Shown: one piece after another, positions 1-7,463 of the stretch
Position numbering within the stretch: position 1 is the stretch's first letter
Layout: each line of letters begins with the position of its first letter
Origin: Flavobacteriia bacterium
Lineage (GTDB): Bacteria > Bacteroidota > Bacteroidia > Flavobacteriales > Flavobacteriaceae
Reading direction: 5' to 3'
Assembly (NCBI GenBank): GCA_030626085.1
Contig: DAOUPQ010000047.1
Coordinates: forward strand, 1-11,399
Length of the DNA: 11,399 bases
Notes under the pieces: model-generated
What the model saw: the letters and a program-made list of their open reading frames with translations, nothing else
Database searches by the model: none
Told to the model about the DNA's origin: nothing
Program-made: the position numbers and the translations under genes

Positions 1-360
1 ATAATTAACATAGGTTCAACCGCATCAAAAGTAGTTTATCAAGGAGGTAATGTGTATTGTGCAACAAAATTTGCTGTTGATGCACTGAGTCAAACCATGC
101 GAATAGATCTCCTGGAACACAAAATCAAGGTTACTCAAATTAATCCCGGAGCTGCTGAAACAGAATTTTCTATTGTACGCTTTAAAGGGAATAAGGATCA
201 AGCTAACAACACCTATAAAGGTTATAGATCATTAACAGCTAAAGATATTGCTTCAACAATTTATTATGTTACAACTTTACCGGAGCATGTTTGTATCAAC
301 GAATTAGAAATTACGGCTTTAGCTCAGGCGAATAGCACTTACTTTAATAGATCAAATTAA
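1..360 (+). CDS. ydfG: YdfG-like short-chain dehydrogenase, 3' part only
   Basis: The reading frame is open from base 1, so the gene begins upstream of the window; the GTG at 52 lies inside the active site and is not the start. The visible 119 residues hold the end of the SDR catalytic domain. The catalytic Ser is in NIGSTAS (Ser6 of the visible part) and YCATK supplies Tyr19 and Lys23, with the normal 13-residue Ser-Tyr spacing. The following segment (PGAAETEF, VRFKG, TLPEHVCINELE) matches from memory the C-terminal half of E. coli YdfG, an NADP-dependent 3-hydroxy acid dehydrogenase that oxidises L-allo-threonine and serine and reduces malonic semialdehyde. It is therefore probably a cytoplasmic NADP-dependent hydroxyacid dehydrogenase. 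The N-terminal Rossmann glycine motif is outside the window, so cofactor choice cannot be checked. The next gene starts 59 bases downstream on the same strand and may be co-transcribed. Confidence 0.86.
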   Translation: MINIGSTASKVVYQGGNVYCATKFAVDALSQTMRIDLLEHKIKVTQINPGAAETEFSIVRFKGNKDQANNTYKGYRSLTAKDIASTIYYVTTLPEHVCINELEITALAQANSTYFNRSN

Positions 361-419
361 AAATTAACTCAAATTATAAATAAAACTGACTTTATTGGGG
401 AGTCTTAATTAATAAAAAG

Positions 420-2165
420 ATGAAGATAACAGCAGGCGAATACATCGCAAAATTTTTAAAAAAAGAAAAAGTAGAAGTGGTATTTGGTATCATTTATGGT
501 ACATACCATGGATTAATTACAGGATTGAAAAAGGACGGAATTAGATTGATTACACCACGTCACGAAACAAGTGCAGCTCACATGGCTGGTGCATATGCTC
601 GTGTTACCGGAAAATTGGGTGTTTGTTTGGCGAGTAATGGTCCGGGAGTTGCAAATATTTTACCGGGTGTCACTGTTGAAAATGCTGAAGGTAATAGGGT
701 CTTGTTGATTACTAGTTCTCGTAGATTTGGTATTGGTTACCCTGATAGAGGAGGTACTTACCAATATTTTGACCAAGTGGGTGTTATTAAAAATATTTCA
801 AAATATTCAGTAACTACACCACATGTAGGCAGAGTGCCAGAATTGTTGAAAAAAGCTTTGCGAAAAAGTTTTACCGGTCGTCCGGGTATAGTACATTTTG
901 ATCTGCCAGAGAATATAATGAATACTAAGGTTGAATTTTCTGAATTACAAGATCCAAAAACTTATAGACTGAACTACCGATTAAATGCTTCAAAATCTCA
1001 AATAGAAGCGGCGGCTAGTATTTTACTGCAAGCAAAAAAACCGATTATTCATGCCGGAAGTGGAGTTGTGCATTCAGGTGCTTTTGACGAATTGAAAGAG
1101 ATAGCAGAATTATTAAAAATGCCGGTAGTTACAAGTTGGGCAGCTAGAGGAGTTTTAGCTGAAGATTCTGATCTTGCTATTCCGATGGTTCATATTGATG
1201 TAAATAATAAAGCCAGAAAAGAAGCTGATGCAGTTTTGGTTTTAGGTTCACGTTTGGGTGAAACCGATTGGTGGGGTAAAGCACCTTATTGGAATACACC
1301 CGATAAACAGGAGTTGATTCAGGTGGATATTGATGAGGAGATTATTGGTAATATTCGACCGGTAGATGTGCCTGTTTTGGCTGATATCAAAGCCTTTTTA
1401 AAAGAACTGTTAATTGAATTAAAATCAAAGATATTTGATACTTTCCCAGAAAGAGAAAAGTTTTTGACTGAACTTCAAAAAGCTGCTAGAAAAGATAGAG
1501 CCAAATTGGATAAAAAATTAGAAGATAAAAAATCACCAATGATAACAGCCCATGTTCCTAATATTGCAGGAAAAGTTTTGCCAAAAGATTCTATTGTTGT
1601 TTTTGATGGTGGTAACTCGGCTGTTTGGGGTAATTTCTTTCATAAAGTAACGACACCAAACACTACACTTTCTACTTTTAAATTCGGAATGTTAGGTGCA
1701 GGTGTTGGTCAGGCCTTAGGTGCAGCAGCAGCATTTCCTGATCGTCAGATTTACTGTATTATTGGAGATGGTGCAATGGGATTTCATCCTCAAGAAATTG
1801 AAACAGCCATAAGAAATGACTTAAAACCAATCTTTTTTGTAATCTGTGATAGACAGTGGGGAATGGTAAAAATGACACAGCAGTTTGCTATGAAACCAAT
1901 TAAGACCATGATCAAAAAAGGACTTTCTGCTGAAGAAACGATCAATACAGATCTTGGTGAGATTCAATTTGATAAGCTTGCTGAGAGTATGGGAGCACAT
2001 GGAGAAAGAGTATCATCACCCGAAGAATTACAACCCGCAATTGAAAGATGTGTTAAAGCTGATAAATGTGCGGTTATTCATGTAGATGTTGATCATGTAA
2101 AACATATGTGGGCACCGGGATTGTTGAATTTTAAGGCTATGCATCAAGAACCAAAAGGAAAATAA
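420..2165 (+). CDS. Thiamine-diphosphate enzyme of the acetolactate synthase-like superfamily
   Basis: The 581-residue product has the three-domain layout of acetolactate synthase, benzaldehyde lyase and oxalyl-CoA decarboxylase. An N-terminal pyrimidine-binding domain (about 1-170) carries the ThDP-activating Glu49 in RHETSAAHMAGAYAR and the SNGPGVANI loop at 72-80. A central Rossmann-like domain spans about 190-335. A C-terminal pyrophosphate-binding domain (about 375-560) carries GDG at 449-451. Family members usually have Asn about 25 residues after GDG as a Mg ligand; here the position is Asp477 (CDRQW). The length is normal for the superfamily. No regulatory-subunit (IlvN/IlvH) gene is adjacent, and the neighbours are dehydrogenases and a BASS transporter rather than branched-chain amino acid genes, so it is probably not the biosynthetic AHAS. 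I infer a cytoplasmic carboligase, lyase or decarboxylase acting on a 2-oxoacid, aldehyde or acyloin; the substrate is unknown. The ATG at 420 places the conserved N-terminal helix correctly. Confidence 0.9.
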   Translation: MKITAGEYIAKFLKKEKVEVVFGIIYGTYHGLITGLKKDGIRLITPRHETSAAHMAGAYARVTGKLGVCLASNGPGVANILPGVTVENAEGNRVLLITSSRRFGIGYPDRGGTYQYFDQVGVIKNISKYSVTTPHVGRVPELLKKALRKSFTGRPGIVHFDLPENIMNTKVEFSELQDPKTYRLNYRLNASKSQIEAAASILLQAKKPIIHAGSGVVHSGAFDELKEIAELLKMPVVTSWAARGVLAEDSDLAIPMVHIDVNNKARKEADAVLVLGSRLGETDWWGKAPYWNTPDKQELIQVDIDEEIIGNIRPVDVPVLADIKAFLKELLIELKSKIFDTFPEREKFLTELQKAARKDRAKLDKKLEDKKSPMITAHVPNIAGKVLPKDSIVVFDGGNSAVWGNFFHKVTTPNTTLSTFKFGMLGAGVGQALGAAAAFPDRQIYCIIGDGAMGFHPQEIETAIRNDLKPIFFVICDRQWGMVKMTQQFAMKPIKTMIKKGLSAEETINTDLGEIQFDKLAESMGAHGERVSSPEELQPAIERCVKADKCAVIHVDVDHVKHMWAPGLLNFKAMHQEPKGK

Positions 2166-2282
2166 TAAGCGATAAAATGTTATAATGAAGTAAATATCAT
2201 TTAAAAAATTTCCAATATTTTACAAATGAACTTTTGGTAAAACTTTATGTATATTGTTGACATAATTTTTTAGAAATATTTT

Positions 2283-3197
2283 ATGAATCAAGTAGATGAC
2301 TTAATTTTAAATTTTGACCCAAGCAGTTTAATATTGCTAAATGTAATTTTGGCAATTATTATGTTTGGAGTTTCTCTCGACTTAAAGTTAGATGATTTTA
2401 AGCGCATTTTACGCAATCCAAAAGGGCCAATCATTGGTTTGATCGCTCAATTCTTATTATTGCCTGCATTTACTTTTGGTTTGACGTTGTTGATAAAACC
2501 TGCACCATCGATAGCTTTAGGGATGATCTTGGTAAGTTCTTGTCCTGGCGGAAATATCTCAAATTTCTTTACGAATTATGCTAAAGGTAATACTGCTTTA
2601 TCGGTTAGTATGACTTCAATATCAACAGTTTTGGCAATATTTATGACACCCATAAATTTACATTTATGGGGTGGTTTGAATCCTGAAACTGCAGCGTTGT
2701 TAACGAAAGTAAATATAAGTTTTTGGGATATGCTTTTAACTATATTTGTTATTTTGGGAATACCCCTAATTCTAGGAATGTATTTTGCAACTAAAAAACC
2801 GAAAATAGCTAAGAAATTAAGGGTACCTTTTAAGTATGCTTCAATAATATTTTTCATAGGATTTGTTATTGCAGCCTTTTCAAAAAATTTGGATAATTTT
2901 TTAACTTATATCAAGTATGTCATGTATATAGTTGCTGTACATAATATAGTGGCACTATCACTGGGATATTATTCAGCAAAATTTGGAAAATTACCTGAAA
3001 GAGACAGAAGAGCGATTACAATGGAAGTTGGAATTCAAAATTCAGCATTGGGATTAATTCTAATTTTCAACTTTTTTAATGGCTTGGGCGGAATGGCTTT
3101 GATCACTGCCTGGTGGGGTATTTGGCATATCATTGCGGGATTGACCCTAGGCACCTATTGGTCTAGGAGAAAAATTCCACAGGTAACAACAGAATAA
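2283..3197 (+). CDS. BASS-family (SBF) sodium-coupled carboxylate transporter
   Basis: This 304-residue, very hydrophobic inner-membrane protein has about nine or ten membrane segments, the usual size for bacterial BASS (PF01758) transporters. The two family signatures that form the sodium sites are present: SCPGGNISN at 86-94 in the first discontinuous helix, and MEVGIQN at 247-253, where Glu248 and Gln252 correspond to the Na-binding Glu and Gln of the second repeat. The annotation 'bile acid:sodium symporter' is historical. Bacterial and plastid relatives carry various organic anions such as pyruvate or pantoate, so the ligand is open. Its place between a ThDP enzyme and two dehydrogenases suggests it brings in a small carboxylate for them (inference). 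It follows the ThDP gene by 117 AT-rich bases with no clear promoter, and the next gene begins 12 bases after its stop, so translation with the epimerase is probably coupled. Confidence 0.88.
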   Translation: MNQVDDLILNFDPSSLILLNVILAIIMFGVSLDLKLDDFKRILRNPKGPIIGLIAQFLLLPAFTFGLTLLIKPAPSIALGMILVSSCPGGNISNFFTNYAKGNTALSVSMTSISTVLAIFMTPINLHLWGGLNPETAALLTKVNISFWDMLLTIFVILGIPLILGMYFATKKPKIAKKLRVPFKYASIIFFIGFVIAAFSKNLDNFLTYIKYVMYIVAVHNIVALSLGYYSAKFGKLPERDRRAITMEVGIQNSALGLILIFNFFNGLGGMALITAWWGIWHIIAGLTLGTYWSRRKIPQVTTE

Positions 3198-3209
3198 TTT
3201 TATAAAAAA

Positions 3210-4175
3210 ATGAATAAAAAGAAAAGAATTTTGGTAACCGGAGCAGAAGGTTATATCGGAAAAAAATTGATCAAAAAATTTATTGATAATTCCGAGTATA
3301 TCGAAGCAGTTGTTGGAATTGATATTAAAGAATCAAATGATTATGCCAAAGATAATTTCCATTTTGTTCAGTGTGATATTTTATCAGAAGTGCCTGATCA
3401 ATTAATTGAAGAGTATCAAATAAATACCATTATACATTTAGCTTCTATTGTAAAAGCTCCAAAATGGATGACAAGAGAAACCATGTATAAAATTGATGTT
3501 GTTGGTACAAAAAAACTGTATGAAAGTGCAATTAAAAATAAGGTTGATCAATTTATTATTACTACAAGTGGGGCTTCTTATGGTTACTACAAAGATAATC
3601 CCGAATGGTTAAAGGAAGATGATGAAATAAGAGGAAATGATGAATTTGCCTATTCTAAACACAAAAGATTGATTGAGGAAATGCTTTTGGGTTACCGTAA
3701 AAAAAATGATCTGCCAAAGCAGCTAATTTTACGTCCCGGAACGATTTTAGGAAAAGGAGTTTCAAATCAAATAACGGATATTTTTGAAAAAGCTATTGTT
3801 ACCGGAATAAAAAATGCCAAGACACCTTTTGTCTTTATTTGGGATGAGGATGTTATTAATATTATTTATCAAGGAATCTTTGAAAACAAATCCGGAATTT
3901 ATAATTTAGCAGGGGATGGTTATTTAACGCTTCCTCAGATTGCCAGAATATTGAAAAAACCCTTTTTAGGAATACCGGTTAATTTTATGAGAGCTATTTT
4001 AGGTTTTATGAAAAGATTAAAATTAACCCAGTATGGTCCGGAGCAGGTAAAATTTTTATTATACCGACCGGTATTGTCAAACGAAAAATTAAAATCTGAT
4101 TTTAGATATACACCAAGGTATTCTAGCAAAGAAGTTTTCGAATATTATTTAAAAAATAATCCGGCCGGCAGTTAA
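3210..4175 (+). CDS. Extended SDR: NAD-dependent epimerase/dehydratase family protein
   Basis: The 321-residue product is a cytoplasmic extended short-chain dehydrogenase. The N-terminal Rossmann motif TGAEGYIG lies at 10-17 (GxxGxxG). An acidic residue at the end of beta-2 (GIDIKE, Asp38) points to NAD rather than NADP. The IHLAS segment is at 75-79, catalytic Ser/Thr lies in TTSGASYG (118-125), and YSKHK holds Tyr148 and Lys152. LRPGTILGKG at 174-183 is the typical substrate-domain entry. Family members act on nucleotide sugars, dihydroflavonol-like ketones, steroids and other carbonyls. No nucleotide-sugar genes adjoin, so I would not call it a sugar epimerase. The context suggests oxidation or reduction of a product of the ThDP enzyme (inference). 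It follows the transporter by 12 bases and precedes another SDR by 53 bases, all on the same strand. Confidence 0.86.
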   Translation: MNKKKRILVTGAEGYIGKKLIKKFIDNSEYIEAVVGIDIKESNDYAKDNFHFVQCDILSEVPDQLIEEYQINTIIHLASIVKAPKWMTRETMYKIDVVGTKKLYESAIKNKVDQFIITTSGASYGYYKDNPEWLKEDDEIRGNDEFAYSKHKRLIEEMLLGYRKKNDLPKQLILRPGTILGKGVSNQITDIFEKAIVTGIKNAKTPFVFIWDEDVINIIYQGIFENKSGIYNLAGDGYLTLPQIARILKKPFLGIPVNFMRAILGFMKRLKLTQYGPEQVKFLLYRPVLSNEKLKSDFRYTPRYSSKEVFEYYLKNNPAGS

Positions 4176-4228
4176 TTAAAAAGGGGGAGAAAAAAGAACC
4201 ACCGAACCGAATTACACTTACACTTCAT

Positions 4229-5035
4229 ATGTATAACGTAAAAGAACACCAAAAAATTGTTGTGATCACTGGCGCAGGTAGTGGTATAGGAGCAGAATTT
4301 GTAAGATATTTCAATAAACGGGATTGTAAAATTGCTTTGCTTGATTTATCTTTAGACGGAATGCAATGTCTAGTTGATGATCTTCATATATTAAAAGAGA
4401 ACTATTTGTTGGTTGAAATTGATATTACAGATGAAGAAAAAGTTAAAAATGCTTTTAAAAGCATTGTGAATAAGTTCAATTCTATTGATATATTGGTTAA
4501 TAATGCGGGTATTAGTCAGATCAGTTTATTTGAAAAAACCGATTTAAGTATCTTCAAAAAAGTAATGAATGTGAATTTTTATGGTACAGTATATTGTACA
4601 AAATATGCGCTTCCACACCTTAAAAGATCAAAGGGCCAAATTATAGCCTTATCAAGCGTAGCCGGTTTTTCACCGCTTTACGGAAGAACAGCTTATTCGG
4701 CGAGTAAACATGCTTTGCACGGTTTTATGAATTCGCTTCAAGCTGAGCTTAGAAGCGATGGAATAAATGTATTATTGGCTTGTCCGTCTTTTGTAAAGAC
4801 CAATATTGAAGATCGTACTTTTAATGAGCAGGGTTTACCTTTCGGAGAAAAAAAAGGTACTCCCGGGAAAGTAATGACACCAAACTATGTGGTATCCCAG
4901 ATCATGAAAGGTGTAGAAAAAAAGAAAAATATTATTTATATTTCAAAGATATCCAAGATCTCCCGAGTTATTTCTTTTTTCTTTCCAAAATTATTTGAAA
5001 GTAAAATGATTGAAAGAGTAAAAGCAGATTTCTAG
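4229..5035 (+). CDS. Classical short-chain dehydrogenase/reductase
   Basis: The 268-residue product contains every landmark of a functional classical SDR. TGAGSGIG at 14-21 binds cofactor, Asp39 at the end of beta-2 favours NAD(H), and NNAG is at 91-94. The catalytic triad is Ser143 (LSSVAG), Tyr156 and Lys160 (YSASK). The last 40 residues form a basic, hydrophobic tail (about 230-268) that recalls membrane-associated DHRS7-like SDRs, so loose attachment to the membrane is possible. The substrate is not readable from sequence. It is the last gene of the plus-strand cluster and ends 21 bases from the convergent SpoIID gene. A purine-rich GGGGGAG at 4183-4189 lies about 40 bases before the ATG, too far to act as its ribosome binding site; Bacteroidota often lack one. 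Confidence 0.87.
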   Translation: MYNVKEHQKIVVITGAGSGIGAEFVRYFNKRDCKIALLDLSLDGMQCLVDDLHILKENYLLVEIDITDEEKVKNAFKSIVNKFNSIDILVNNAGISQISLFEKTDLSIFKKVMNVNFYGTVYCTKYALPHLKRSKGQIIALSSVAGFSPLYGRTAYSASKHALHGFMNSLQAELRSDGINVLLACPSFVKTNIEDRTFNEQGLPFGEKKGTPGKVMTPNYVVSQIMKGVEKKKNIIYISKISKISRVISFFFPKLFESKMIERVKADF

Positions 5036-5056
5036 ATTTTTTGTAAATAAAGTGGG

Positions 5057-6397
5057 TTAGTATAGTTTTTTAATATCAGCACCTCTAAAATAATGCATTA
5101 AAATTTCATTGTAATTATAACCTTTTTCACCCATTACCGCAGCTCCTATTTGGCATAAACCTACACCATGCCCCCAACCAGCTCCACGCAATATAAACTT
5201 CTGAGGTACTCCATCATTCTCTTCTTGTTTTTCGATTGTAAAAGCAGCGCTGTAAAGATGAGAATCACTAAGTATTCTGCGAATTTCAAGCTCTTTACCT
5301 ATTATTTTGGTTAATTTAGAACCTACAATTTTCAATTTTATTAATCTTGAGGAATCCCCACGCTCGACTGGAATCAAGTCAATGATATCTCCAAAATCAA
5401 AAGCTGATTTTGTATTTATCAATTTAGCAATTTCTTTTTGAGTATATGCTACAGTCCAACGATAAAAATCTTTTGCCGAATGGTCATAATCATTTAAGAC
5501 CTGACTTAAAACCTTGTCATCATTAGTATTACAAAATGCTTCAGGATTACCATTAATAAACTTTTCAGCATTTGTTTCATCACTAAAATCTAAATTGAAA
5601 CCTTCAGGTATTTTGTCTAAATCAGGAAAAGCTTGTAAATAAGAATGATTAATTGGCTCCCAGCAATTCTCAAATTTTTCGGTGACACCACCACAACTCT
5701 TAGAAAATCTTGCATCTGCAATTTTGTCTTCACTCATTAAAACCACACCTTCTGTTTCTTTAATTGCTTTAATTACATTTGGATTATGAGCCCTGGTTGT
5801 TCCCTGGTATCTTTGGCAGTGATCATCGGCACAAACATGGAAATCGTGGTGATCTTCCCTGTCATACCAACGTATATATTCATCTTTTGTTTCGTGAATT
5901 AATGAATAATCACCTTCAGTATCACTCAATTCATTCTGTTTTTCGATCTGTGCTAATAGCCAGCTACGAGAAATAATAGCATGTGATTTTAATAATTCCA
6001 AAGAGCTATCACCTCGCATTTCCGAAGAAATAACACTGTATAAATAGTTCTCGATTGGAAGAATATTAATCAATTGAACTTTACCATCAATTATTTTAAA
6101 CTTAATATCACCTTGAAATTTTTGAATCTCTTTTTGTTCCCAATGAAATCCTATTCCGATTACAACATCAATTACAGTACATGCACTATTTTCAAAATCT
6201 GAAGGAGATAAAATTAAACCATCAGGAAATTCAAATCTTGACTTTTTTGTACTAACTATTATTTTACCTTCCTCAGAACTTATGGTACATTTCTCAGACA
6301 AAGCCTGACCATTTTTATTAAACAAATAGTTTCCGTCAAATACAACTTTGATGTTATCACTTAACAGTATTCCTACTTCTACTTTTGGAGTTTTCAT
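5057..6397 (-). CDS. SpoIID/LytB-domain protein, putative lytic transglycosylase without signal peptide
   Basis: The SpoIID family cleaves peptidoglycan glycan strands stripped of stem peptides, leaving anhydroMurNAc ends; outside spore formers its role is poorly defined. In this 446-residue product the core starts near residue 107. The family motif VISSEM at 122-127 contains the expected catalytic Glu126, followed by LLKSHAIISRSWLL. Cys189, His193 and Cys194, with His183/184/187 just before, form a Cys/His cluster resembling the zinc site reported in clostridial SpoIID. SKSCGGVTE at 233-241 and RGAGWGHGVGLCQIGA at 404-419 are the other two signatures. The first 100 residues are soluble and extra to the core. 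No signal peptide, lipobox or membrane segment is present, and an in-frame stop shortly upstream leaves no room for one. It is the last gene of a minus-strand run after the glycosyltransferase and DUF4922 genes. Family assignment is firm; location and activity are inferred. Confidence 0.88.
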   Translation of the reverse strand: MKTPKVEVGILLSDNIKVVFDGNYLFNKNGQALSEKCTISSEEGKIIVSTKKSRFEFPDGLILSPSDFENSACTVIDVVIGIGFHWEQKEIQKFQGDIKFKIIDGKVQLINILPIENYLYSVISSEMRGDSSLELLKSHAIISRSWLLAQIEKQNELSDTEGDYSLIHETKDEYIRWYDREDHHDFHVCADDHCQRYQGTTRAHNPNVIKAIKETEGVVLMSEDKIADARFSKSCGGVTEKFENCWEPINHSYLQAFPDLDKIPEGFNLDFSDETNAEKFINGNPEAFCNTNDDKVLSQVLNDYDHSAKDFYRWTVAYTQKEIAKLINTKSAFDFGDIIDLIPVERGDSSRLIKLKIVGSKLTKIIGKELEIRRILSDSHLYSAAFTIEKQEENDGVPQKFILRGAGWGHGVGLCQIGAAVMGEKGYNYNEILMHYFRGADIKKLY

Positions 6398-6429
6398 CTT
6401 TTTAAAATATTTTTTTAATAGAGAACTTG

Positions 6430-6506
6430 CCTGTCAGCAGACAGGATGGAGGTGTCTTTTCAATAAAAAGATTTCTCCATTTCATTTCACTCCAGCCGGA
6501 ATGACG
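6430..6506. repeat. Three consecutive hairpins, probable dispersed intergenic repeat
   Basis: Three inverted repeats follow one another directly. Hairpin 1 is a perfect 6-bp stem, CCTGTC 6430-6435 against GACAGG 6440-6445, with loop AGCA. Hairpin 2 pairs ATGGAG 6446-6451 with CTCCAT 6475-6480 and CTTTT 6456-6460 with AAAAG 6466-6470; the four bases between add one pair, two G-U wobbles and one mismatch. Hairpin 3 pairs 6482-6488 with 6498-6504 (seven pairs, one wobble). The minus-strand start GTCATTCCGGCTGG and the GGAGAAATCTTTT part recall short repeats scattered between genes in many bacterial genomes. It lies between the DUF4922 and SpoIID genes and should fold in their shared transcript. 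No poly-U run follows, so it is not a standard terminator. Confidence 0.6.
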
Positions 6507-6517
6507 TAACTAAAACA

Positions 6518-7459
6518 TTATTTCCCTAAAATCACCAGTAACTTATCAAAGTTCTCTTTTGAAACTGTAATCTGTTGGAAAATATCTGTAATATCTTTTT
6601 TTGTGATTTTTTCAAAATCTTTTTCTAACGGAAATATTAATGTTCCTCCCATATCAACAGATGCTGGACTAAATAAAATATTATCATTTCCTTCAGCAAA
6701 AAATTGCCATGGGCGGTGCAAACTTCTTATAAAAATAAACACTCGATGTTTACCTTCTACAAAGTAAGAAAGTAGGTTGAGCATTGGTGCTTCACCTTTT
6801 TCTAATTCTTTACCATACTGATGGATCTTCTGAAAAACTTCATTTAAAGCCTTTTTATTTTCACCTTCCAATACAATATAACGGCGCAAAGTATCGTCAA
6901 CTGCTGTTACTTCTATTTCACCATATCCTTCTACTTTTTTACCGTATTTGGTTTTAACAATTTTCCATTCTTTTTCAATAGGTAAAAAACCTAAATTACC
7001 GGCTTGAAAATGTAGGTGATCAGGTGCTGAAGCGCCACATTTTGGTGCATTGTAGAATATTACAGTTTCAGGAAGATCTTCACTCAATGAAATAATATTA
7101 ATAAATTCAGTTTCTATTTGTTGATCTATATGAGTTACATTTGAGATTGTGAAATGTTCCTTGAATATAGGAAAAGGATTAACTAAAATCTCATAATTAT
7201 CACCCCACAGTACCTCAGTTTGAATATCAGGACGGTTTGCTTTACAAAGGAAGCATTTTCTTTCCTGAATAGATTTCTTATCTAGTTTTGCAGCTGATGA
7301 AATGATACGTTTTGGGTTGTATTGAATGTTGATATCAAAACCATCAAAATTTAAGGTTTTTAATTTTGCATTGTTTAGCCCCTCGCGGTTCTCTGCAAAC
7401 ATGGGCCAATCTCTCAACTGTTCTTTGTATAATTTTTTTGCCTTGTTTTGATATGACAT
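6518..7459 (-). CDS. DUF4922 protein, GalT/GDP-hexose-phosphorylase-like (HIT superfamily)
   Basis: I chose the ATG at 7459, giving 313 residues, because it lies 4 nt after the stop of the upstream glycosyltransferase gene. The frame stays open 32 codons further, but only inside that gene. The protein is soluble and resembles DUF4922 (PF16269). Its key motif HLHFQ at 148-152 in CGASAPDHLHFQAG is the H-x-H-x-Q form used by GalT, Apa phosphorylases and GDP-hexose phosphorylases (plant VTC2, animal GDPGP1), where the second His is the nucleotidylated nucleophile (here His150). CFLC at 69-72, NPFPIFKEHF with His102, and His148 could form a GalT-like zinc site. HIT proteins share the same NPFP...H...H layout (His102, His110). 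I infer a phosphorylase or nucleotidylyltransferase acting on a nucleotide sugar. The tight coupling to the glycosyltransferase suggests both handle the same sugar. The DUF family is well supported; the reaction is a hypothesis. Confidence 0.82.
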   Translation of the reverse strand: MSYQNKAKKLYKEQLRDWPMFAENREGLNNAKLKTLNFDGFDINIQYNPKRIISSAAKLDKKSIQERKCFLCKANRPDIQTEVLWGDNYEILVNPFPIFKEHFTISNVTHIDQQIETEFINIISLSEDLPETVIFYNAPKCGASAPDHLHFQAGNLGFLPIEKEWKIVKTKYGKKVEGYGEIEVTAVDDTLRRYIVLEGENKKALNEVFQKIHQYGKELEKGEAPMLNLLSYFVEGKHRVFIFIRSLHRPWQFFAEGNDNILFSPASVDMGGTLIFPLEKDFEKITKKDITDIFQQITVSKENFDKLLVILGK

Positions 7460-7463
7460 GGAT

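Noticed and set aside
420..2165. Calling the ThDP enzyme IlvB/acetolactate synthase
   Set aside because: No small subunit or ilv neighbours, and the Asn-to-Asp change at residue 477 together with the context points to a different member of the superfamily.
2255..2282. TTGACA-like -35 box upstream of the BASS transporter
   Set aside because: The matching -10 would fall on the start codon, and Bacteroidota do not use the E. coli consensus. No TAnnTTTG element at a sensible distance was found.
2576..2857. 93-codon open frame on the minus strand
   Set aside because: It lies wholly inside the BASS gene on the opposite strand and shows no recognisable motif; a shadow of the real gene.
2283..3197. 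Naming the transporter a bile acid symporter, with the SDRs as hydroxysteroid dehydrogenases
   Set aside because: BASS members carry many organic anions and SDR sequences do not reveal substrate; nothing here is specific to steroids.
4161..4168. CCGGCCGG palindrome at the end of the epimerase gene as a terminator stem
   Set aside because: It is inside the last codons, has no loop and no following T-run.
5057..6397. Evidence for sporulation from the SpoIID match
   Set aside because: SpoIID/LytB domains are widespread in non-spore-formers, and no other sporulation gene is present.
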